Assembly: GCA_035711465.1 (NCBI GenBank)
Contig: DASTCC010000044.1
Coordinates: 1-13,611, forward strand
Direction: 5' to 3'
DNA length: 13,611 bases
Origin: DASTCC01 sp035711465
GTDB lineage: Bacteria; Acidobacteriota; Vicinamibacteria; Vicinamibacterales; SCN-69-37
Shown here: piece by piece, positions 1-5,020 of the stretch
Layout: each line of letters opens with the position of its first letter
Position numbering within the stretch: position 1 is the first letter of the stretch
Made by a program: the position numbers and the translations under genes
Notes under the pieces: generated by a model
Told to the model about the DNA's origin: nothing
Database searches by the model: none
The model's input: the letters and a program-made list of their open reading frames with translations, nothing else

Positions 1-23
1 ATGGCGGAAGAATCCGTCTGTCT

Positions 24-51
24 CGAGCCCCGAGCCCCGAGTCCCGAGCCT
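24..51. repeat. Heptamer tandem repeat, CGAGYCC family
   Basis: Four consecutive 7-bp units can be read directly: CGAGCCC at 24-30 and 31-37, CGAGTCC at 38-44 and CGAGCCT at 45-51. The tract lies in non-coding DNA left of the cysM leader. The same family, mostly in the opposite orientation, recurs between the convergent genes at 3193-3272. An open frame crosses it but shows no coding character. Confidence 0.8.
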
Positions 52-73
52 TCGAGTAGCGGGCGCAGCGCAT

Positions 74-103
74 TTGACATCGCCGGTCCCCCTCAGCTAT
101 CAG
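74..103 (+). promoter_or_regulatory. Putative sigma70-type promoter for the cysM-mec operon leader
   Basis: A perfect -35 hexamer TTGACA lies at 74-79. An 18-bp spacer separates it from TATCAG at 98-103, which matches four of six positions of the -10 consensus. Transcription would start near 110, giving a leader of about 175 nt before the cysM-mec start codon. The call rests on the -35 match and the position ahead of a terminator-bearing leader; the -10 is weak. Confidence 0.45.
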
Positions 104-121
104 TAAGAAAGATGTACCGGC

Positions 122-275
122 GTGCTGCCGCGGTTCGCTGCACCTGTTGTCGGCCCACGAGGGCCTTCACGCCGGACGTACGCGCACATGGAGTGAGCAC
201 CGCCTAACAGGCTCGTTCGACTCCCGCGGATTCAGGCAAAGGCCCGGAACACACGTTCCGGGCCTTTTTCTTTTT
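122..275 (+). promoter_or_regulatory. Candidate structured leader RNA / attenuator upstream of cysM-mec
   Basis: Several nested complementary segments are visible: CCGCGG at 128-133 with 224-229, CCTGTT at 143-148 with AACAGG at 206-211, and a small hairpin GGCCC/GGGCC at 152-156 and 161-165 with loop ACGA. GGGCCTT at 161-167 is also perfectly complementary to AAGGCCC at 239-245, the 5' side of the terminator stem. That pairing would exclude both the small hairpin and the terminator, which is the layout of an attenuation switch. I found no signature of a known class (T-box, SAM, SAH). The alternative is a stand-alone small RNA ending at the terminator. The pairings are seen; the function is inferred. 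Confidence 0.4.
238..275 (+). terminator. Strong intrinsic terminator directly before the cysM-mec ribosome binding site
   Basis: A 13-bp perfect stem (238-250 with 255-267), an ACAC loop (251-254) and the U-rich run TTTTTCTTTTT (265-275) form a textbook Rho-independent terminator. The GGAG ribosome binding site follows at once at 276-279. No upstream gene that it would obviously terminate is visible in the window, so either it attenuates the downstream operon or it ends a small RNA. Confidence 0.9.
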
Positions 276-284
276 GGAGCGTGC

Positions 285-1718
285 ATGTCTCTCGATTCTT
301 CCGTCGCGCCGATGCCACTCGATGCCGCGGCGCTCGCCCGCGCCATCGGCCGGACGCCGCTCGTGCGCCTGCGCCGGTTCGAGCCGCGCGACGGCGTCGA
401 GATCTACGCGAAGCTGGAATCGCGCAACCCGGGCGGATCGGTCAAGGACCGGGCGGCGCTCGCAATGGTCGTCGCCGGCGAACGCGCCGGCGCGCTTCGT
501 CCCGGACGCGTGCTCATCGACGCCTCGTCGGGCAACACCGGCATCGCTTACGCGATGCTGGGCGCCGCCCGCGGCCATCGCGTGCGGCTCTGCATTCCGG
601 CGAACGTCACGCCGGAGCGCAAGCGGCTGCTGCAGGCTCTCGGCGCCGATCTCGTGCTCACCGATCCGATGCAAGGCACCGACGGCGCCATCGTGGAGGT
701 GCGCCGGATCTACGCGGGCGCGCCGCATCTCTACTTCTATCCCGACCAGTACAGCAACGACGCCAACTGGCGCGCGCATTACGAGACGACGGCGGTTGAG
801 ATCCTTGAACAGACCGGAGACCGCATCACGCACTTCGTCGCCGGCCTGGGCACGAGCGGCACGTTCATGGGCATCGGCCGGCGGCTGCGCGAGGCGCGGC
901 GATCGATCGTGCTCGCCTCGGCGCAACCTGACAGTCCCTGGCACGGCCTCGAGGGACTGAAGCACATGGCGTCGGCGATCGTGCCGGCGATCTACGATCC
1001 GGCGCTCGCCGACACCAGCATCGGCGTCGACACCGAGAAGGCGTTGTCGCTGACGCGGCGTCTCGCGCGCGAGGAGGGACTGTTCGTCGGCCCGTCGAGT
1101 GGCGCCGCGCTCGCCGCGTCCCTGCAGGTCGCGCACGACCTTCGCCAAGGCGTGATCGTCACCGTCTTCCCGGACGGCGGCGATCGCTACGCGTCGGAGC
1201 CCTGGTGGGACGAGACCGACACGCCCGCGCTCGCGATTCGGCCGTCGGCGCGCGAGGCGATCGCCGCGCACGCCGAGGCGGGCTATCCGCACGAGTGCTG
1301 CGGCGCGCTGATCGGCGCCGCGCCCGGCGCCGTCGACGAAGCGCTGCGGCTCGACAACGTCACCTCGGACGAACGCCGCCGGCGCTTCCTGGTCAGTCCC
1401 GAGGCGTATCGATTCGCGGAGGCGCACGCCGATCGCCTCGGCCAGACGCTGCTCGGCTTCTATCATTCGCATCCCGATCATCCCGCCGAACCGTCGGCCT
1501 TCGATCTCGATCATGCCTGGCCGAACTTCAGCTACGTGATCGCCTCGGTGCGCGATGGCCGCTTCAGCGAGATGCGCTCGTGGCGCCTGCGCGCGGATCG
1601 ATCCGCTTTCGACGAAGAACGCCTCGACGCGCAGCCGGACACCGTGACACCGGATTCACCGATTCTCGGCGATCCGATCGGCGATTTCCCGATTACCCAT
1701 CTACCCGACTATCGATAG
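285..1718 (+). CDS. Fusion of CysO-dependent cysteine synthase (CysM-like) with a JAMM/Mec metallopeptidase
   Basis: The 477-residue protein should make cysteine from a protein thiocarboxylate and then release it from the carrier. Residues 1 to about 312 are a fold-type II PLP synthase: substrate-side TPLVRL at 24-29, Schiff-base lysine K54 in GGSVKDR, SSGNTG at 81-86, the phosphate-binding GLGTSGT loop at 187-193 and PSSGAA at 270-275. Residues about 318-440 are an MPN/JAMM domain with E337 (HECCG) and the zinc motif H394-S-H396-P, then S404 and D407. In Mycobacterium tuberculosis these are separate proteins, CysM and Mec, so this is a natural fusion. The start at 285 is chosen because GGAG (276-279) is well spaced and any longer frame would run through the terminator. 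The last 37 residues look disordered. The next gene begins 10 bp downstream and encodes the carrier. The CysM and Mec roles are inferred from family and context; the first domain could use O-phosphoserine or O-acetylserine. Confidence 0.9.
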   Translation: MSLDSSVAPMPLDAAALARAIGRTPLVRLRRFEPRDGVEIYAKLESRNPGGSVKDRAALAMVVAGERAGALRPGRVLIDASSGNTGIAYAMLGAARGHRVRLCIPANVTPERKRLLQALGADLVLTDPMQGTDGAIVEVRRIYAGAPHLYFYPDQYSNDANWRAHYETTAVEILEQTGDRITHFVAGLGTSGTFMGIGRRLREARRSIVLASAQPDSPWHGLEGLKHMASAIVPAIYDPALADTSIGVDTEKALSLTRRLAREEGLFVGPSSGAALAASLQVAHDLRQGVIVTVFPDGGDRYASEPWWDETDTPALAIRPSAREAIAAHAEAGYPHECCGALIGAAPGAVDEALRLDNVTSDERRRRFLVSPEAYRFAEAHADRLGQTLLGFYHSHPDHPAEPSAFDLDHAWPNFSYVIASVRDGRFSEMRSWRLRADRSAFDEERLDAQPDTVTPDSPILGDPIGDFPITHLPDYR

Positions 1719-1728
1719 CGAGAGCCCC

Positions 1729-3189
1729 ATGCCGATACGCATTCTCATTCCGACGCCGCTCCGTCCTTTCACCGGCCAGCAGGCCTCCATCGAGGTCGAC
1801 GGCCAGTCCGTCGACGACCTGCTCGGCGCGCTCACCGCACAGCACTCGGACCTGCGGCCGCACCTGTTTCGTGAAGACGGGCGATTGCGCAGCTTCGTGA
1901 ACATCTACGTCAACGACGAGGACATCCGTCAGCTCGGCGGCATCAGCGCGCGGGTGCAGCCGGGCGACACGATCAGCATCGTCCCGTCGGTCGCCGGTGG
2001 ATCGCCGGCGACGGCCACCGACGCGCTGCCGGCGCTGACCAACGACGAAATCGCCCGTTACAGCCGGCACCTGATCGTGCCGGAGGTCGGACTCGAGGGA
2101 CAGCGCAAGCTCAAAGCCGCGCGTGTGCTGTGTGTCGGCGCCGGCGGTCTCGGATCGCCAGCCGCGCTCTATCTGACGGCCGCCGGTGTCGGCACGCTCG
2201 GCCTCGTCGACTTCGACGTCGTCGACGTCAGCAACCTGCAACGGCAGGTGCTCTACTCGACCGATCAGGTGGGACAGCGGAAGCTCGCCGCTGCAGCATT
2301 CCGGCTCACGGGTCTCAACCCCGAAGTGCGCGTCGTTCAGCACGAGACGCCGCTGACGTCGGCCAACGCGCTCGACATCGTCAAGGACTACGACCTCGTC
2401 GTCGACGGCGCCGACAATTTTCCGACCCGATATCTGGTGAACGACGCCTGCGTGCTGCTCGGCAAGCCGAACGTCTACGGCAGCATCTTCCGCTTCGATG
2501 GGCAGGCCTCCGTGTTCGCCGTGAAGGGCGGACCGTGCTACCGCTGCCTCTACCCGGAGCCGCCGCCGCCCGGACTGGTGCCGAGTTGCGCCGAGGGCGG
2601 CGTACTCGGCGTGCTGCCCGGCCTGGTCGGCACCGTGCAGGCGACCGAAGCGATCAAGCTCATTCTCGGCCAGGGCGAATCGCTCGTCGGCAGGCTGCTG
2701 CTGATCGACGCGCTCGACATGCAGTTCCGTACGTTGAAGCTGCGCCGCGATCCCGATTGCGCGATCTGCGGGGACCATCCGACGATCGCGAAGCTCATCG
2801 ACTACGAACAGTTCTGCGGCGTGCCGGCGCGCGGCGCCGCACCTGCCGCCGGTCTGCCGCCGGAGTTCGAGACGACCGTCGACGAGCTGAAAGCGCGTCT
2901 CGATTCCGGCGAGCCGACCTGGATCCTGGACGTCCGCGAACCCAACGAGTTCGCGATCGCCCGCATCCCGGACTCGACGCTGATCCCGCTCGGCGACCTC
3001 GCCAAACGCCTCGCCGAGATCCCCCAGGGTCCTGACGCCCCGGAGATCGTCGTCCACTGCAAGATGGGCGGGCGCAGCGCCAAGGCCGTCGCACTGCTCC
3101 GCGACCACGGCTTCACGCGGATCAGGAATCTCAAGGGAGGGATTCTGGCCTGGGCGGATCGGATTGATTCGAGGGTGCCTAAGTACTGA
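1729..3189 (+). CDS. Fusion of CysO/ThiS-like sulfur carrier, MoeB/ThiF E1 adenylyltransferase and rhodanese
   Basis: The 486-residue protein has three domains. Residues 1-91 are a MoaD/ThiS/CysO-type beta-grasp carrier ending in SVAGG (G90, G91). Residues about 103-350 are an E1-like adenylyltransferase with nucleotide loop GAGGLGS (137-143), D161 and D163, NLQRQ (169-173), K185, DGADN (226-230), zinc cysteines in CYRC (270, 273) and CAIC (344, 347), and C287 at the position of the reactive MoeB/ThiF cysteine. Residues about 378-483 are a rhodanese with active-site loop CKMGGRS (C444). An E1-rhodanese pair is the known MoeZ/MOCS3 arrangement. The carrier fused in front is unusual, because E1 enzymes adenylate a free C-terminal glycine and here S92 follows. 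The CysM-Mec fusion encoded just upstream points to cysteine synthesis rather than molybdopterin or thiamine. The ribosome binding site is weak (GAGAG), consistent with translation coupled to the upstream gene. Confidence 0.9.
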   Translation: MPIRILIPTPLRPFTGQQASIEVDGQSVDDLLGALTAQHSDLRPHLFREDGRLRSFVNIYVNDEDIRQLGGISARVQPGDTISIVPSVAGGSPATATDALPALTNDEIARYSRHLIVPEVGLEGQRKLKAARVLCVGAGGLGSPAALYLTAAGVGTLGLVDFDVVDVSNLQRQVLYSTDQVGQRKLAAAAFRLTGLNPEVRVVQHETPLTSANALDIVKDYDLVVDGADNFPTRYLVNDACVLLGKPNVYGSIFRFDGQASVFAVKGGPCYRCLYPEPPPPGLVPSCAEGGVLGVLPGLVGTVQATEAIKLILGQGESLVGRLLLIDALDMQFRTLKLRRDPDCAICGDHPTIAKLIDYEQFCGVPARGAAPAAGLPPEFETTVDELKARLDSGEPTWILDVREPNEFAIARIPDSTLIPLGDLAKRLAEIPQGPDAPEIVVHCKMGGRSAKAVALLRDHGFTRIRNLKGGILAWADRIDSRVPKY

Positions 3190-3192
3190 GGC

Positions 3193-3272
3193 GGCTCGAG
3201 GCTCGAGACTCGGGGGGCGAGGCTCGGGGCCCGGCAAGGACTCGACAGTACCGGAGCCCCGAGTGCCGAGCT
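3193..3272. repeat. Heptamer repeats, GGCTCGG / CCGAGYS family
   Basis: Six 7-bp units tile 3193-3234: GGCTCGA twice, GACTCGG, GGGGCGA, GGCTCGG and GGCCCGG. Three more in the opposite sense tile 3252-3272: CGGAGCC, CCGAGTG and CCGAGCT. They fill the 84-bp gap between the convergent E1 and cupredoxin genes. The units are the reverse complement of, or the same as, the family at 24-51. Confidence 0.75.
3223..3263. terminator. Possible bidirectional hairpin between convergent genes
   Basis: CTCGGGGCCCGG at 3223-3234 pairs with CCGGAGCCCCGAG at 3251-3263 with a single bulge, across a 16-nt loop. The hairpin is made from two oppositely oriented heptamer tracts and sits between genes ending at 3189 (plus) and 3274 (minus), so it could act on both transcripts. 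There is no U-tract, so intrinsic termination is uncertain. Confidence 0.4.
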
Positions 3273-3273
3273 T

Positions 3274-3606
3274 TCACTTGCGCTTGACCATCAAGAGGGC
3301 CTTCATATTCGGGTGGTACTTACAGAAGTACTCGAAGGCGCCCGCCTTCTTGACCACGATCGAGCCCTTCTGGCCCGGCGCGAGCGTGACGTTCCATTCG
3401 CCCTTCCTGTCCGTGGCCGTGTGATCGACGACGTCCTTGTTGATCCATTCGATCGTGTCGCCGACCTTCGCGGTGACCTTGGCTTGCTTGAAGGTCATCT
3501 GATCGATCGTGATCTGGATCGTCGCCGCGCGGGCCGGCACCGCGGCCCAGGCGCCGGCGGCGAAGACGACGACTGCGAGCAGCTGTGCGACCCGCGCGGT
3601 AGACAT
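3274..3606 (-). CDS. Secreted type-1 copper cupredoxin (plastocyanin/pseudoazurin-like)
   Basis: This 110-residue protein is a small blue-copper electron carrier exported to the periplasm. Residues 1 to about 28 form a signal peptide with a hydrophobic core and a VPARA-A type cleavage site. The mature part is a single cupredoxin fold. All four expected copper ligands are visible: H62 in DHTATD, and C95, H98 and M101 in the YFCKYHPNM loop. The start is supported by a strong GGAGG ribosome binding site (3616-3620 on this strand) 9 nt upstream. That site is joined to the stop codon of the preceding DUF4142 gene (TAG at 3620-3622), so translational coupling is likely. The redox partner is unknown. 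The copper fold is clear; a role in stress or respiration is not shown by the sequence. Confidence 0.92.
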   Translation of the reverse strand: MSTARVAQLLAVVVFAAGAWAAVPARAATIQITIDQMTFKQAKVTAKVGDTIEWINKDVVDHTATDRKGEWNVTLAPGQKGSIVVKKAGAFEYFCKYHPNMKALLMVKRK

Positions 3607-3619
3607 CTCGCTTCGCCTC

Positions 3620-4141
3620 CTACTTGACCAGCGTCGCCGTGTGCTCGGCGTGCTGCTGGTGGCCGCGGAAGAGCTTGAGGCCGGTCTGGAGCAGCGACTT
3701 CAGCTCGCCGTTCGACGACGAGGGAATGAGCGTCGACTCGAGCGCGCCGTTGACGGTCTTGTGGTACGCCACTTCGTTGGCGATGTACGCCTTGTCGAAG
3801 GCAGCGCCCAAGAGCTTCGCGAGCTCGGCGCGCTTGGCTTCGGCTTGCTTGGTCAGCGCCTTGCTGGTGTCGTTGTCCTCGGGCGTGACGCCGAGCTTCT
3901 TGCACAGATCGAGCGCCTGCTTGTTCACCGCGGTGTGATCCTTGACCATCTGCTCGGCAAACGCGCGGACGTCCTTGTTCTGCGACATCTTGAGCGCCTG
4001 TTCGCTGGCGGCGATGTCGAGCTGGCCGGCGGTGTAGGCGATGTGGGCGATCTGCGGATCGGTCGGCTTGGTCTGCTGCGCCATGAGCGCGGCGCCCGCC
4101 ACGCACAGGACCGCGATCGCTGAAAACACTCTCCGGGACAT
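3620..4141 (-). CDS. Secreted DUF4142 family protein
   Basis: The 173-residue protein has a signal peptide (residues 1-21, cleavage after ALMA) followed by an almost entirely helical domain of the DUF4142 family, which is thought to have a ferritin-like bundle. Candidate metal or polar residues recur on the helices: E47, the D68-H69 pair, E123, H127 and the HQQHAEH cluster (H161, H164, H167). The biochemical function of this family is not established. An AGGAGG ribosome binding site (4147-4152 on this strand) lies 5 nt before the ATG. The gene sits 129 bp after the sigma factor gene and 13 bp before the cupredoxin gene on the same strand, so the three probably form one unit. My recollection is that DUF4142 genes often accompany ECF sigma factors and cupredoxins, suggesting an envelope stress or metal-related role; that part is inference. 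Confidence 0.88.
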   Translation of the reverse strand: MSRRVFSAIAVLCVAGAALMAQQTKPTDPQIAHIAYTAGQLDIAASEQALKMSQNKDVRAFAEQMVKDHTAVNKQALDLCKKLGVTPEDNDTSKALTKQAEAKRAELAKLLGAAFDKAYIANEVAYHKTVNGALESTLIPSSSNGELKSLLQTGLKLFRGHQQHAEHTATLVK

Positions 4142-4152
4142 GGATACCTCCT

Positions 4153-4187
4153 GAATCGAAATCGAGAATCGGCGATCGGGAATCGAG
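4153..4187. repeat. Heptamer tandem repeat, AATCGAG family
   Basis: Five 7-bp units follow without a gap: GAATCGA, AATCGAG, AATCGGC, GATCGGG and AATCGAG. Degenerate units continue to about 4222. The tract occupies most of the 129-bp gap between the sigma factor and DUF4142 genes and begins immediately upstream of the DUF4142 ribosome binding site. It differs in sequence from the CGAGYCC family but has the same 7-bp period. Confidence 0.7.
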
Positions 4188-4270
4188 ATCGACAGGCGAA
4201 GATCGAGAATCCCAATCGAGGGGCGCGTCGGAATCGGCCCTTCGACAGGACCTACGGCGCTCTATTGGAA

Positions 4271-4936
4271 TTAGATTGCCGGGGGCGGCAGAGGTTCCCG
4301 GAGGCGGCGGACGACGGCGTCGGTCATGCGCTGGCAGCGCTCGCCGTCGAATGCGAAGGCCTCGGCGATCATCGGGGCGCAATCCTGCTCGAGGATCCGT
4401 CGCAGCTGCACGCGCGCGCGGTGGACGCGGGTCTTGACGGTCTCCGGGCGGAGTCCGAATGCGGCGGCGGTCTCTTCGATCGTCATCCCTTCGACCAGCC
4501 GGGCGACGAAGATGATCCGGAACGGCTCGGGCAGCCGATCGATGGCGCGCTCGAGCGCGGCGCGCAGCTGTTCCTGTGCCATGAGCGCCTCCGGATCTTT
4601 ACCCCCAGCACGCATCGGCACCTCGTCCACGTCCACCGTCGGCCGCTGCTTGCGCTTGCGGCCGAGCGCTTCGTTCATCGCGATCCGCACCAGCCACGTG
4701 CCGACGCCGGCGTCGCCGCGAAACGAGTCGAGGTGCGTGAAGGCGCGGACGTAAGTGTCCTGCACCACGTCTTCCGCTTCGCTGTCGTCACGAAGGATGC
4801 TTCGCGCGATGCGGAAGAGCCGCCGGTTGTAGCGGCGAGTCAGCTCGCGCACCGCGGCCTCGTCGCCGGCACGACAACAGCGCACCAGCTCGACGTCCGG
4901 CGTATCAGTCCCGATCGCAAGGCCGACGGGCGACAT
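4271..4936 (-). CDS. ECF-type RNA polymerase sigma factor (sigma70 family, RpoE/SigW-like)
   Basis: The 221-residue protein contains sigma region 2 at about residues 33-98, including the core-binding and -10 recognition helices around SEAEDVVQDTYVRAF (52-66) and FRGDAGVGTWLVRIAMNEA (72-90). Region 4 at about 123-180 has a helix-turn-helix (MTIEETAAAFGLRPETVKTR, 151-170). Regions 1 and 3 are absent, as expected of an ECF factor. After region 4 comes an extra tail of about 40 residues with FAFDGERCQRM (194-204) containing a single cysteine, C201. AGGA at 4944-4947 lies 7 nt before the start codon and supports it. A sigmaE-like promoter lies directly upstream, suggesting autoregulation. No anti-sigma gene is adjacent: the genes downstream encode a DUF4142 protein and a cupredoxin. 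The tail might regulate activity, but that is speculation. Confidence 0.92.
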   Translation of the reverse strand: MSPVGLAIGTDTPDVELVRCCRAGDEAAVRELTRRYNRRLFRIARSILRDDSEAEDVVQDTYVRAFTHLDSFRGDAGVGTWLVRIAMNEALGRKRKQRPTVDVDEVPMRAGGKDPEALMAQEQLRAALERAIDRLPEPFRIIFVARLVEGMTIEETAAAFGLRPETVKTRVHRARVQLRRILEQDCAPMIAEAFAFDGERCQRMTDAVVRRLREPLPPPAI

Positions 4937-4952
4937 TCCTCGATCCTAACCG

Positions 4953-4980
4953 TTTGATGCGGCCGCGCCCGCGAGGTTCC
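4953..4980 (-). promoter_or_regulatory. Putative ECF (sigmaE-type) promoter of the sigma factor gene
   Basis: On the minus strand GGAACCT (4980-4974), a 16-bp spacer and TCAAA (4957-4953) match the classical RpoE consensus GGAACTT-N16-TCAAA at all but one position. Transcription would begin around 4946, leaving only about 10 nt ahead of the start codon but still including the ribosome binding site. Placement directly before an ECF sigma gene makes autoregulation the simplest reading. The motif match is observed; use by this particular sigma factor is inferred. Confidence 0.55.
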
Positions 4981-4988
4981 CGGAGGGC

Positions 4989-5014
4989 GCTGCGGGCTGC
5001 CGGCAGCCCGCAGC
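4989..5014. repeat. 26-bp perfect palindrome downstream of the ADOP permease gene
   Basis: Positions 4989-5001 are the exact reverse complement of 5002-5014, with no loop. It lies 7 bp beyond the ADOP stop codon and 9 bp upstream of the sigma gene's promoter. The right side (GCAGCCC units) belongs to the same heptamer family as the CCCGCCG/CCCGCAG tract at 7600-7648. It could form a terminator-like hairpin for the permease transcript, but it lacks a U-tract. Confidence 0.6.
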
Positions 5015-5020
5015 CCGTAG

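Noticed and set aside
1..207. Open frame of 68 codons at the left edge
   Set aside because: Its first third is translated heptamer repeat, it crosses the promoter and leader of the cysteine operon, and no ribosome binding site or recognisable domain is present.
212..229. tRNA T-arm-like string (GTTCGACTCCCGC)
   Set aside because: The bases flanking the TTCGACT loop pair poorly, and no anticodon arm, acceptor stem or tmRNA features could be built around it.
111..237. Known riboswitch classes (T-box, SAM, SAH) in the cysteine operon leader
   Set aside because: None of the diagnostic core sequences is present; only short chance resemblances to the SAH and T-box motifs were seen.
147..284. N-terminal extension of the cysM-mec gene by 46 codons
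   Set aside because: The extension reads through the leader and the intrinsic terminator. The ATG at 285 has a well-placed GGAG and begins the normal synthase N-terminus.
204..1514. Long minus-strand open frame opposite the cysM-mec gene (436 codons)
   Set aside because: Low-complexity Arg-rich translation without domains, a by-product of high GC opposite a gene with intact catalytic motifs.
1693..3237. Long minus-strand open frame opposite the carrier-E1-rhodanese gene (514 codons)
   Set aside because: No domain content; it overlaps conserved motifs of the real gene and extends into heptamer repeats.
3193..3272. CRISPR-like array
   Set aside because: Units are contiguous heptamers without spacers, and no cas genes are present.
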